From: Parvibaculaceae bacterium
Lineage (GTDB): Bacteria > Pseudomonadota > Alphaproteobacteria > Parvibaculales > Parvibaculaceae
Assembly: GCA_029209985.1 (NCBI GenBank)
Contig: JARGNZ010000004.1
Coordinates: 1 to 64,000 of the forward strand
Direction of reading: 5' to 3'
DNA: 64,000 bases
Shown: positions 16,669 through 24,754 of the stretch, one piece after another
How positions within the stretch are numbered: position 1 is the first letter of the stretch
Layout of the letters: each line of letters begins with the position of its first letter
Program-made: the position numbers and the translations under genes
Notes under the pieces: model-generated
Told to the model about the DNA's origin: nothing
The model's input: only the letters and a program-made list of their open reading frames with translations
Database searches by the model: none

Positions 16669-17270
16669 GGTTTTTCCGCCACAAGGGCTTCCAATTCTCT
16701 GATGCGATCTTGCAGGGGTTGTACTGCGGCGTGGACTTCCGCTTCGGTGTAGCGGGGGGTGATGTGTTGCGGGCAATTCCAGTCCATGGCCTCGACGGTG
16801 ATGACAATGGCGCGTTCCACTTTGGCGCGGTAAGTTGGATCTTGGAGTTGTTTGAGCAAGATGGGGTTTTCGTTCTCGTGCACAACGCACGCACGGCCCC
16901 AGATTTTGAGCCGCCTCTGATTGGCATAATCCATGAGGATTAAGGCGACCCGGTCATTGTCTGCCAAGTTGCCTACGCTGATATATTGTACGTTACCGCG
17001 AAAATCTGCGTAACCGATTGTGTGGTCATCGAGGACTTTGAGAAACCCACGCCGCCCTCCTCTAAATTGCACGTAGGGCCAGCCCTCAGAATTTGCGGTG
17101 GCTTGGTAAAAGCCATCTCGGGCTTCAATGAAGGCCAGTTCTGAAGGGCCAATGAGGTCCGGCGTGCCTTCCATTTCCTCAAACCGTTGATTCATGCGTC
17201 TGCTGCCATAGCGTTGTTGGGCTGCTTTGACGGGCAATGTGAAGGTTATGTCTGCAAAAGGGCGGGCCAT
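16665..17270 (-). CDS. PNPOx-like flavin-binding oxidoreductase
   Basis: This 201-residue protein has the split-barrel fold of the pyridoxamine-5'-phosphate oxidase superfamily. FIEARDGFYQATANSEGWPYVQFRGG (about residues 47-72) is the FMN-contacting core, followed by FLKVLDDHTIGYADFRGN and RVALILMDYANQRRLKIWGRACVV. The group's members bind FMN or F420 and reduce small molecules; true PNPOx signatures are absent. The ATG at 17270 gives the family-like start; the longer frame adds 32 basic residues that cross the operator. The gene is divergent from a TetR regulator and has an operator-like site in its promoter, so it is the probable target. Confidence 0.83.
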   Translation of the reverse strand: MARPFADITFTLPVKAAQQRYGSRRMNQRFEEMEGTPDLIGPSELAFIEARDGFYQATANSEGWPYVQFRGGRRGFLKVLDDHTIGYADFRGNVQYISVGNLADNDRVALILMDYANQRRLKIWGRACVVHENENPILLKQLQDPTYRAKVERAIVITVEAMDWNCPQHITPRYTEAEVHAAVQPLQDRIRELEALVAEKP

Positions 17271-17343
17271 GATCTCTCCATTCAGACGGCATGTGGTCGG
17301 GAGGGTCGATATTTGGGGGTGATGTCTCTTGTGTCTATAAGTG

Positions 17344-17355
17344 TACAGATCGGTT
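17344..17355. promoter_or_regulatory. TetR-type operator copy at the PNPOx-like promoter
   Basis: TACAGATCGGTT matches the perfect palindrome at 17472-17483 in 10 of 12 positions. On the minus strand it sits just after TTGACA (17366-17361), a good -35 element, so bound repressor would cover the promoter of the PNPOx-like gene. Confidence 0.6.
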
Positions 17356-17471
17356 CTCTTTGTCAATGTGTTTGCTGGGGTAATTTTATGAAAATATGCA
17401 GATTTGTTGTGAATTTGTGTTCTTTTTGTTATGTAGGAGCCAATTGGCGTCTATTTTTTTCATATATTTAG

Positions 17472-17483
17472 TACCGATCGGTA
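17472..17483. promoter_or_regulatory. Perfect palindromic TetR-type operator
   Basis: TACCGATCGGTA is a perfect 12-bp palindrome 41 bases before the tetR start. The ACCGATCGGT core is common in TetR-family operators. With the copy at 17344-17355 it suggests one regulator controlling both divergent genes, including itself. Confidence 0.7.
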
Positions 17484-17523
17484 TTGATCTGGCCTGGCTG
17501 TTGAATATTAAGGGTGACTTTTG

Positions 17524-18096
17524 ATGCGTCCGACAAAACGGGATGAATTGGTGGCTAAGGCATTGCAGGTGTTCTACCGAAATGGCTTTCATGCCACGGG
17601 TATGGACATGTTGGTTGCAGAAAGCGGCATTTCCAAAACGTCGATGTATAAGCATTTTCGGACGAAAGAAGACCTTATTTTGGCGTCGCTGCGGCTGCGG
17701 GATGAGAATTTCCGTAATTGGTTGTTTCGCCGAATGGAAGAGCTTGCAGACACGCCACGAGGGCAATTAGCGGCTCTCTTCGTCGCTTTGTCTGAGTGGT
17801 TTAGAGAGGATACTTACCGAGGCTGCATGTTTATTAAAGCCTCTGCTGAGTTTCAAGAAGCCGACCATCCCATTCATGCGCAAGCCGCAGAGCATAAGCG
17901 GTTGTTGTTTTCTTTCGTAAGAGATTTGGCCGCAAAAGCGGGGGCTAAAGACCCCACGGGGCTGGCTTATAGTCTTCTTTTGCTCAAAGACGGGGCTATT
18001 GTTACGGCCCACATGGGGTATGCGGATGACCCGGCGGCCGCAGCGGCCCACGCCGCTGAGATATTGCTTGAGGCTGCATTGGGGCCTGTAAATTAA
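17524..18096 (+). CDS. TetR-family transcriptional regulator
   Basis: This 190-residue repressor has an N-terminal helix-turn-helix: KRDELVAKALQVFYRNGFHATGMDMLVAESGISKTSMYKHFRTKEDLI spans about residues 4-51, with recognition helix KTSMYKHF. The ligand domain contains CMFIKASAEFQE, found in a subgroup often beside FMN-dependent oxidoreductases such as NemR partners. ATG 17524 was chosen because a TTG directly before it has no better ribosome site. Two operator-like palindromes lie in the divergent intergenic region. The ligand is probably an electrophile or aromatic that the neighbouring flavoprotein handles; this is inferred. Confidence 0.9.
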   Translation: MRPTKRDELVAKALQVFYRNGFHATGMDMLVAESGISKTSMYKHFRTKEDLILASLRLRDENFRNWLFRRMEELADTPRGQLAALFVALSEWFREDTYRGCMFIKASAEFQEADHPIHAQAAEHKRLLFSFVRDLAAKAGAKDPTGLAYSLLLLKDGAIVTAHMGYADDPAAAAAHAAEILLEAALGPVN

Positions 18097-18169
18097 GGGG
18101 AATTGGGGAAATACCCGATTTTGTTTGCTATTGGCGGGTGGATGTGAGACTTAGCCTCATCTGCTCTGT

Positions 18170-18281
18170 TTTGGTGGGTCCTTTGGAACCCAGATAAGAT
18201 AGCGCGCTCTTAAAAGAGCATAGGCCGGCTATATGAACCGGTGTGGGGAGACCCCGTAACGGTGTATGCCGTTATCTTTTT
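18170..18281 (+). ncRNA. Candidate structured RNA or attenuator before the helicase gene
   Basis: Five compact hairpins lie in a row. TGGGTCC/GGAACCCA is at 18175-18192. GCTCT-TAAA-AGAGC is at 18206-18219. CCGG/CCGG is at 18225-18241. GGGG-AGA-CCCC is at 18245-18255. TAACGG-TGTATG-CCGTTA at 18257-18274 is followed by CTTTTT. The last resembles an intrinsic terminator and lies about 115 bases before the helicase start. It could be a free small RNA or a leader controlling the helicase. I do not recognise it as a known family. Confidence 0.45.
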
Positions 18282-18393
18282 ATCGCTTAATAAGTTTGTT
18301 CACTTCGTCGCTTTCATATCAGTTCTCGCTTTTGCGCATGAACGAGCTGCCGCGAATGAACCCTTATGTAATGTCGTGTGAGATAGCCCCTGT

Positions 18394-20166
18394 GTGGCCC
18401 CGCGATTTAGTGAAAGTTCCCAGTTGACTCAATTTAGTGAGCTAAGTCTCGCCAAGCCTATTTTGAAGGCGTTGGTAGAGGCAGACTATGAAGCTGCGAC
18501 GCCTATTCAGGCACAAGTTATTCCTGCGATGACCGGTGGACGCGATGTCCTTGGTGTCGCGCAAACCGGTACAGGCAAAACGGCTTCCTTTGTGTTGCCG
18601 CTGTTACAGAAGATTGCTGAAAACCCAGCTCAACCTGTTCCCAAAGGCTGCTCTGCATTGATTTTGGCCCCGACCCGTGAGCTGGCCTCCCAGATTGCGG
18701 ATAGCATTAAAGTTTATGGCCGCCATATCCGGCATTCTCGTACTGTTATTGTGGGTGGTGCGAAGCCCGGTCCACAAATTCGTGCCATGGCACGCGGTGT
18801 TGATATTGTTGTGGCAACGCCGGGCCGGTTGATGGACCACATGCAAAGTGGTGCTGTGCGGTTGGACCAAACGCACACTGTGGTGTTGGACGAAGCCGAC
18901 CAAATGATGGACCTCGGGTTTTTGCCTGCCATCCGTAAAATTTTAGCGCGGACCTCTAAGGATCGCCAGACAGTGTTGTTGTCTGCCACGATGCCGAAAC
19001 AAATCCGTTCGTTGGCTCAGGATTTCTTGAGTGACCCGGTCGAAGTGTCGGTTGCGCCGCAATCGACGCCGATTGAGCGCATTCAACAAAAGGTGCTTCT
19101 GGTGCAACAGCCACAGAAGGCACGGGCGCTTCTTGATATATTGAAAAACAATGATGTTGAGAGTGCAATTATCTTTACACGTACTAAGCGCGGTGCGGAT
19201 AAAGTTAATCGGATGCTGCAGCAAGCCGATATTGAATCGGAAGCCTTGCACGGCAATAAAAGTCAGGGCCAACGTACGCGGGCGCTTAATGGGTTTAGAG
19301 AAGGCCGCATTAATATTTTGGTGGCGACGGATATTGCTGCACGCGGTATTGATGTTGACGGCGTGACGCACGTGTTTAACTACGAGTTGCCCAATATCCC
19401 TGAATCTTACGTGCACCGGATTGGGCGCACGGCCCGGGCTGGCAAGAGTGGGATCGCTATCTCATTTTGTGATAGCGGTGAGCGGGAGTACTTGCGTGAT
19501 ATTGAACGCCTTATTGGTATGCGTTTGGTTGATGCCGATGATGATGATGACCCCGATACGCGTGCCCCGTCGTCTTTGAAAGGGCGCGGTGGACAGAAAT
19601 CTCGTGGAAAGTCAAAAGGACCGGCACGGGCAAAACGTCCTCACAAACCTAAGGCGAGGTCCGCAGCCCCTGCTTATCCTGAGGGTGAGCGGGATGCTGC
19701 ACGTGGCAATGCTGAGGGGGCGTCTCGAGGGGGTGCCGGTGGACGCGCGCGGCGTGTCGACGGGGCTGCTGAAGGTGGACGTCGGACTGAAGGAGCTGGC
19801 AAGCCTCGGCGGCAAGGGGCTGGTAATAAGCAGGGGGCTGGTAATAAACCGAACCGCCCTGCAGGCGGTGGCCGGTCAGCAGATGCTCGCTCTGGTGAGG
19901 GGCGTGCCAATGAGGGGCGACCCGGCCAAAAAGGTCGCCCAGAGAGAAAAAGCCGGTCAGGTGCAGGTCGTTCTGAAGGCGGGCGGTCTGATACGCGGGC
20001 ACGGACGGGCGAGAGCAAGCCTGCGGGTGGCCGGGGTAAGCCGGGGGGGCGTAAGCCTTCGACTGGCGGCAAGCCTAAGGCTGGTGGCCGGCCTGGTGGC
20101 TCAGGTGGTCCGGGTGGGCAAAAAGGTGGATCACGGCGACCCACACGTTCGACGCCTGCTCGCTAA
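18394..20166 (+). CDS. rhlE: DEAD-box RNA helicase, RhlE type, with basic tail
   Basis: This 590-residue ATP-dependent RNA helicase has the full set of motifs: Q motif (TPIQAQVIP), motif I AQTGTGKT, Ia PTRELASQ, Ib TPGRL, II VLDEADQMMDLGF, III SAT, then RecA2 motifs IIFTRTKRG, ATDIAARGID and HRIGRTARAGK. Motif order and spacing fit RhlE. From about residue 385 onward the chain is a low-complexity Gly/Arg/Lys/Pro tail of about 200 residues, likely for RNA binding. The frame opens with GTG at 18394; without a convincing ribosome site the start is uncertain. A hairpin-rich leader precedes it, so cold or autogenous regulation is plausible. It ends with a strong terminator. Confidence 0.9.
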   Translation: MAPRFSESSQLTQFSELSLAKPILKALVEADYEAATPIQAQVIPAMTGGRDVLGVAQTGTGKTASFVLPLLQKIAENPAQPVPKGCSALILAPTRELASQIADSIKVYGRHIRHSRTVIVGGAKPGPQIRAMARGVDIVVATPGRLMDHMQSGAVRLDQTHTVVLDEADQMMDLGFLPAIRKILARTSKDRQTVLLSATMPKQIRSLAQDFLSDPVEVSVAPQSTPIERIQQKVLLVQQPQKARALLDILKNNDVESAIIFTRTKRGADKVNRMLQQADIESEALHGNKSQGQRTRALNGFREGRINILVATDIAARGIDVDGVTHVFNYELPNIPESYVHRIGRTARAGKSGIAISFCDSGEREYLRDIERLIGMRLVDADDDDDPDTRAPSSLKGRGGQKSRGKSKGPARAKRPHKPKARSAAPAYPEGERDAARGNAEGASRGGAGGRARRVDGAAEGGRRTEGAGKPRRQGAGNKQGAGNKPNRPAGGGRSADARSGEGRANEGRPGQKGRPERKSRSGAGRSEGGRSDTRARTGESKPAGGRGKPGGRKPSTGGKPKAGGRPGGSGGPGGQKGGSRRPTRSTPAR

Positions 20167-20191
20167 ACTCATTTTAAGCTATACTTAATTG

Positions 20192-20229
20192 AATGCCCCG
20201 TCTGATGTTTCAGGCGGGGCATTTTGTTT
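20192..20229 (+). terminator. Intrinsic terminator after rhlE
   Basis: AATGCCCCGTCTGA pairs with TCAGGCGGGGCATT over 14 bases (one G-U) around a four-base loop, followed by TTGTTT. Confidence 0.9.
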
Positions 20230-20373
20230 GCCCCTGCGCCAATTCGACCTGCGGCGAAGAGGGTGCTGGCTTTACTCAAATGAGTTGATAGGCTGAAACT
20301 ACGCACTTCGTCTTAATGTGTTTAGGATATTACTGGCTCATAATAGGGCGCACTTTTTTGAGGGAATGAACTG

Positions 20374-21777
20374 ATGGAAGCTGATGCACTGATGCTGTCG
20401 CGCATTCAATTTGGGGCTAATATCTCGTTCCACATTTTATTCCCCACCATCACCATCGCTTTGGGGTGGATGCTGCTGTTCTTCCGTTTGCAGTATGCCC
20501 GTACAAACGACATGAAGTGGATGGTTGCGTATTTTTTCTGGACGAAAATATTTGCCTTGGGTTTTGCGATGGGCGTTGTCTCTGGCATCACTATGTCTTT
20601 TCAATTCGGCACTAATTGGCCCGGATACATGGAAACGGTGGGCAATGTGGCGGGGCCTTTGCTTGCGTATGAAGTGCTGACGGCTTTCTTTTTGGAAGCC
20701 ACCATGTTGGGTGTGATGCTGTATGGCTTTAGCCGCGTGCCGGGCTGGATGCATGTGACAGCCACCATTTTGGTTGCGGTGGGGACGCTTGCGTCGGCAT
20801 TTTGGATTTTGGTGCTCAACAGTTGGATGCAAACACCTGTGGGGTATGAACTGCATGACGGTGTTGTGCATGCCACTGATTGGGGGGCTATCTTGTTTAA
20901 CCCTTCGATGCCGTATCGCATTGTTCACATGCTTTTGGCTTCCGCGCTTACGGTTAGTTTTTTGGTTGCCGGACTGTCTGCCTATCGCTGGCTTAAAGGT
21001 GACCGTAGTCCTGCTATGTGGGCGGCGCTGCGCACGGGCATTGTTGCTGCTGCCTTGTTGATACCGGTTCAGATTTTTGCAGGGGATCAACACGGGTTGA
21101 ATACATTAAAACACCAACCCCAAAAGATTGCCGCGATGGAAGGGCTTTGGGAAACCGAAAAGGGGCCGGCTATGGTTCTCTTCGGGTGGCCGGATGAGGA
21201 AACCCGCAGCAATCATTATGCGATCGAAATTCCCCATGGGGCGGCGCTTATTTTGACCCATGAATGGGATGGGGAAGTGCAAGGGCTGAACGACTTTATT
21301 GGCGACCATCCGCCGGTGGCCCCGGTATTCTTTGGGTTTCGTATCATGGTCGGCGTTGGGTTTTTGATGTTGGCGGTGGCATGGTTTGGCGGTTACCTGC
21401 TTTATCGGCACGGGACATTTCCGCTTTGGTTTTTCCGTGTCTGCGTTGGTATGACGTTTTCTGGTTGGGTCGCCACATTGGCGGGGTGGTACGTTACGGA
21501 AATTGGACGTCAGCCATGGCTCGTTTCTGGAGTGCTCAAAACCGCTGATGCCGTAGGCCCTGTGGGCGCGCCGATGGTGGCCACAACTTTGGCGGCTTAC
21601 TTGCTCACCTATGCAGTTTTGCTTGTGGCGTATGTGACCACGCTTTTCTATTTAGCGAGGCAGGCGGCTGAGGCAAGCCAGAGAGATGGGCTGGATGAGG
21701 CAGCGGATCAGGGCGGCTTGCGTATGGCCGTGCGCGGCATTGCCGGACTTAAAGGAAAGAGTGAGGGCTTAAAATGA
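20374..21777 (+). CDS. cydA: Cytochrome bd-type quinol oxidase subunit I
   Basis: This 467-residue membrane protein oxidises quinol and carries the haems of a bd-type terminal oxidase. Haem ligands appear as His20 (ISFH) and His185 (YRIVH). The periplasmic Q-loop has the conserved HQPQKIAAMEGLWE (Lys and Glu for quinol) and is short, with no E. coli-type insertion. GWYVTEIGRQPW near the C-terminus is the family signature. The short Q-loop is typical of the cyanide-insensitive CioA group, so cioA is an alternative name. Its stop overlaps the cydB start by four bases. GAGGGAA precedes the ATG. Confidence 0.95.
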   Translation: MEADALMLSRIQFGANISFHILFPTITIALGWMLLFFRLQYARTNDMKWMVAYFFWTKIFALGFAMGVVSGITMSFQFGTNWPGYMETVGNVAGPLLAYEVLTAFFLEATMLGVMLYGFSRVPGWMHVTATILVAVGTLASAFWILVLNSWMQTPVGYELHDGVVHATDWGAILFNPSMPYRIVHMLLASALTVSFLVAGLSAYRWLKGDRSPAMWAALRTGIVAAALLIPVQIFAGDQHGLNTLKHQPQKIAAMEGLWETEKGPAMVLFGWPDEETRSNHYAIEIPHGAALILTHEWDGEVQGLNDFIGDHPPVAPVFFGFRIMVGVGFLMLAVAWFGGYLLYRHGTFPLWFFRVCVGMTFSGWVATLAGWYVTEIGRQPWLVSGVLKTADAVGPVGAPMVATTLAAYLLTYAVLLVAYVTTLFYLARQAAEASQRDGLDEAADQGGLRMAVRGIAGLKGKSEGLK

Positions 21778-22784
21778 GTGAACTTTTTCAAGGAGACCAA
21801 TGGCTTGCTTATACCTTCGCGGGGTTGATGGGGTTGTCCATGCTGATTTATGCGGTGTTGGATGGCTATGATCTTGGTGTGGGGGTGCTCAGTCGATTTG
21901 CCAATGGTCAGGATAAAGACTTGATGATTGCCTCCATTGGGCCTTTCTGGGATGCCAATGAAACGTGGTTGGTGTTGGGCGTTGGCTTGTTGCTTGTCGC
22001 TTTTCCCGCTGCGCACGGCATGATCCTTTCGCACCTCTATTTGCCTGTTGCCTTAATGTTGTTGGGGCTGGTTTTTCGGGGGGTGGCGTTTGACTACCGT
22101 GCGAAGGCTCCTGCTGAACAAAAAGGACGATGGAATTTTTCTTTCTTTTTTGGATCGCTGCTTGTGGCTTTTGCGCAGGGATTTATGCTGGGTCATTATA
22201 TTTTGGGCTTTGCCGACACGGCGTTGGCTTGGATGTTCAGTGTGCTTGTCGGTGTTTGTGTTGTGCTGGGATATAGCTTGATTGGTGCCTGTTGGTTGAT
22301 CTTGAAATGTGAAGGTGATTTGCAGCGCAAAGCGATTGGATGGGCGCAACGTGCTCTCATAGGCGCGGTGGCGGGTATCGCTTTGGTTTCCCTTTCAACA
22401 CCTTTGGTTAGCGCCCGTATTTTCGATAAGTGGTTTTCTCTGCCTGAGTTTTTCTATCTTTCACCGGTGCCCTTGGTTACAGGGGGATTGGTTATCGGGT
22501 TGGCTGTCTTGTTGTCGCGGTTGCCCAAAGCAGGTGATCGCCATAGCTGGATGCCTTTCGCCATGGTGATTGGTATTTATGTCTTGTGCTTTTTGGGGCT
22601 GGCTTTCAGCTTTTTTCCCTACATCGTGCCGGAGCAAATGTTGATTGTAGAAGCGGCGAGTGCACCGGCTTCTCTTTGGATTATTCTTATCGGCACCATT
22701 TTTGTGCTGCCTGTGTTGGCCGGTTACACCGTTTTTGCTTATTGGGTCTTCAATGGAAAAGCGGGCGAATTGCATTACGATTGA
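21774..22784 (+). CDS. cydB: Cytochrome bd-type quinol oxidase subunit II
   Basis: This 336-residue subunit has eight or nine hydrophobic segments and the family's N-terminal motif YAVLDGYDLGVGVL followed by GPFWDANETWLVLGVG, which packs against subunit I. The length fits CioB/CydB (330-380). It forms the oxidase with cydA. No small CydX/CydY-type subunit is visible in the bases after its stop, and no cydCD exporter genes are in the window. The operon ends at a strong terminator. Confidence 0.94.
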   Translation: MSELFQGDQWLAYTFAGLMGLSMLIYAVLDGYDLGVGVLSRFANGQDKDLMIASIGPFWDANETWLVLGVGLLLVAFPAAHGMILSHLYLPVALMLLGLVFRGVAFDYRAKAPAEQKGRWNFSFFFGSLLVAFAQGFMLGHYILGFADTALAWMFSVLVGVCVVLGYSLIGACWLILKCEGDLQRKAIGWAQRALIGAVAGIALVSLSTPLVSARIFDKWFSLPEFFYLSPVPLVTGGLVIGLAVLLSRLPKAGDRHSWMPFAMVIGIYVLCFLGLAFSFFPYIVPEQMLIVEAASAPASLWIILIGTIFVLPVLAGYTVFAYWVFNGKAGELHYD

Positions 22785-22840
22785 ACCGTATCGACTGGTT
22801 GTGACAATGCGCATCCTGTAACCATCTGAAAATGCTCAAT

Positions 22841-22872
22841 AAAACCTCACCCTTTTAAGGGTGGGGTTTTTT
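22841..22872 (+). terminator. Intrinsic terminator after cydB
   Basis: ACCTCACCC pairs with GGGTGGGGT (one G-U) around TTTTAA, followed by six T. Confidence 0.9.
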
Positions 22873-22883
22873 GTTGCTCGTTC

Positions 22884-22937
22884 TTGACAGATCGCTCGAG
22901 CCTTTATACCATAATATGCGTAGTGAGAATACGTATT
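22884..22937 (+). promoter_or_regulatory. Promoter region of the ferredoxin-P450 operon
   Basis: TTGACA at 22884-22889 is a consensus -35 element; TATACC or CATAAT shortly after could be the -10 with non-ideal spacing. A perfect 10-bp palindrome, AATACGTATT, lies at 22928-22937, 61 bases before the ferredoxin start, and may be a regulator site. The MerR gene downstream is a candidate, but this is inference. Confidence 0.4.
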
Positions 22938-22998
22938 AACTGGGGCGTATGCACGGACGGACGCTGCCGCCCAGCCAAGCCAATGCGCAAGGGAGAGA

Positions 22999-23322
22999 AT
23001 GTTGCCACACGTAACCTTTATCGAAGACGACGGCACTGAACATAAAATTGAAGGCGAGGATGGCCTGTCAGTTATGGAAGCTGCGGTGAACAATATGGTG
23101 CCCGGCATCGATGGCGATTGCGGAGGTGCCTGTGCCTGTGCAACCTGCCATGTGTTTGTAGATCAAGATTGGATGAGCAAATTAGCGCCGCAAGACGACA
23201 TGGAAAAAAGCATGTTGGAATTTGCCGAAGGCGTTGTTGATAACAGCCGATTGGCCTGCCAAATCAAACTCAGTGATGCGCTGGATGGATTGGTTGTGCG
23301 GTTGCCTGAAAGCCAGCACTAA
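22999..23322 (+). CDS. Adrenodoxin-type 2Fe-2S ferredoxin
   Basis: This 107-residue electron carrier has four cysteine ligands in the vertebrate/bacterial adrenodoxin spacing: Cys41, Cys47, Cys50 in CGGACACATC and Cys87 in RLACQ. The acidic region around [15 protein letters not shown] is where such ferredoxins dock to partners. It ends 73 bases before a CYP153-type P450 and is the probable electron donor to it. No ferredoxin reductase gene is nearby, so the reductase must be encoded elsewhere. GGGAGAG precedes the ATG. Confidence 0.94.
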   Translation: MLPHVTFIEDDGTEHKIEGEDGLSVMEAAVNNMVPGIDGDCGGACACATCHVFVDQDWMSKLAPQDDMEKSMLEFAEGVVDNSRLACQIKLSDALDGLVVRLPESQH

Positions 23323-23394
23323 ACCCACCGTGTAAGCCGAGCAAAAAATTGCCGGTTGATGATGAATGTGGACATAGCTCTTGAGGAGGACATG

Positions 23395-24651
23395 ATGAGC
23401 CAAGCAGTGAAGACGCCGGAAACCGGCCCTGATGTAGACCCCTATACGGTTCCGTTGGATAAGATTGACCCAGCCCGTGCGGACCTATTCGATTCACAAG
23501 CCCATTGGAAATATTTTGAACGTCTGCGCAATGAAGACCCCGTTCACTTTTGTGCGGATAGTGAGTTTGGGCCGTATTGGTCGATCACTAAGTTCAAAGA
23601 TATTGTGTATGTGGATAGCCATCACGATGAATTTTCCTCTGAGCCAACGATTGTGATCGGGGATGCTGAAGATCCTGAAAACGAATTTCCAATGTTCATT
23701 GCTATGGATCAGCCGAAACATGATGTTCAGCGTAAGGCTGTCACGCCTTCCGTTGCACCAATGAATTTGGCCAAACTTGAAGCCGGGATCCGTGAACGGG
23801 TTTGTAAGATTCTGGATGATTTGCCGGTTGGGGAGACCTTTAACTGGGTTGACCGAGTTTCCATTGAAACGACCACACAAATGCTGGCAGCTCTCTTTAA
23901 TGTGCCGTGGGAAGACCGATACAAATTGACCCACTGGTCAGACGTTTCTACCAGTGGCCCGACTGTTGGGTCTGCAGAATATACCGAGGACGAGCGACGC
24001 GCCGAGCTAATGGAGTGTTTGGAATACTTTACAGCGATGTGGCATGACCGTCTTGAGAACCCTATCGAGAACGACATGATTACATTGATGGCTCATAACC
24101 CTGATATGCAAAACATGACGCCACAAGAGTTTTTGGGTAATCTCATGTTGTTGATCGTTGGGGGGAACGACACTACGCGCAATTCTTCTACTGCGGGTGT
24201 TGTCGCTCTTAATCAAAATCCGGCGGAGTATGATAAATTACGTGCTGACCCGAGTCTCATTCCGAATATGGTTTCTGAAATCATTCGCTGGCAGACCCCA
24301 TTGGGTCACATGCGTCGCAATGCGCTTAAAGATGTTGAGTTGAATGGGAAGCTGATTAAGAAGGGTGATAAGGTTGTGATGTGGTACGTCTCGGGGAATA
24401 GAGACGAAGAAGTGATTGAAAAGGCAAATGAGTTCATCATTGATCGCCCTAATGCACGTCACCATGTTGCTTTTGGCTTTGGTATTCACCGGTGCATGGG
24501 TAATCGTCTTGGAGAAATGCAGTTGCGCATTCTTTGGGAAGAAATCATGAAACGCTTTAAGATGGTGGAAGTTGTGGGCGAACCAGTACGGGTGCGCTCG
24601 AACTTTGTGATGGGTTACTCAGACCTTCCGGTGAAATTACACCGGCTCTAA
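23395..24651 (+). CDS. Cytochrome P450, CYP153-type alkane hydroxylase
   Basis: This 418-residue soluble P450 shows the CYP153 pattern. The I-helix is LIVGGNDTTRNS; the ExxR helix is SEIIRWQTPLGHMRR; the block VVMWYVSGNRDEE is conserved; and the haem loop is FGFGIHRCMGNRLGE with Cys367. CYP153 enzymes hydroxylate terminal carbons of medium-chain alkanes and related aliphatics with ferredoxin and reductase. ATG 23395 was preferred because AGGAGG lies five bases before it; an ATG at 23356 would add 13 unlikely residues. The gene follows its ferredoxin and precedes a MerR regulator, with a terminator between. Confidence 0.92.
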   Translation: MSQAVKTPETGPDVDPYTVPLDKIDPARADLFDSQAHWKYFERLRNEDPVHFCADSEFGPYWSITKFKDIVYVDSHHDEFSSEPTIVIGDAEDPENEFPMFIAMDQPKHDVQRKAVTPSVAPMNLAKLEAGIRERVCKILDDLPVGETFNWVDRVSIETTTQMLAALFNVPWEDRYKLTHWSDVSTSGPTVGSAEYTEDERRAELMECLEYFTAMWHDRLENPIENDMITLMAHNPDMQNMTPQEFLGNLMLLIVGGNDTTRNSSTAGVVALNQNPAEYDKLRADPSLIPNMVSEIIRWQTPLGHMRRNALKDVELNGKLIKKGDKVVMWYVSGNRDEEVIEKANEFIIDRPNARHHVAFGFGIHRCMGNRLGEMQLRILWEEIMKRFKMVEVVGEPVRVRSNFVMGYSDLPVKLHRL

Positions 24652-24704
24652 CACTGAATTTTGTAAATGGGGTTTGCCAGTAATGGCCGCGCCCCGTTAA
24701 GATG

Positions 24705-24738
24705 GGTCGTCCGAATTTGTTTCGGGCGGCCTCTTTTT
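24705..24738 (+). terminator. Intrinsic terminator after the P450 gene
   Basis: GGTCGTCCGAA pairs with TTCGGGCGGCC (two G-U) around TTTGT, followed by CTCTTTTTT. It suggests the MerR gene has its own promoter or is read only by partial read-through. Confidence 0.85.
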
Positions 24739-24754
24739 TGGGATAACGATTTAC

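Noticed and set aside
16117-16890. 257-residue open frame on the minus strand
   Set aside because: It lies across the end of the Usp gene, the VOC gene and the PNPOx-like gene in other frames; its composition is Arg/His-rich and unlike a folded protein.
19589-20188. Open frames in both directions in the helicase tail
   Set aside because: They arise from the low-complexity, GC-rich tail of the helicase gene and have no ribosome site or family likeness.
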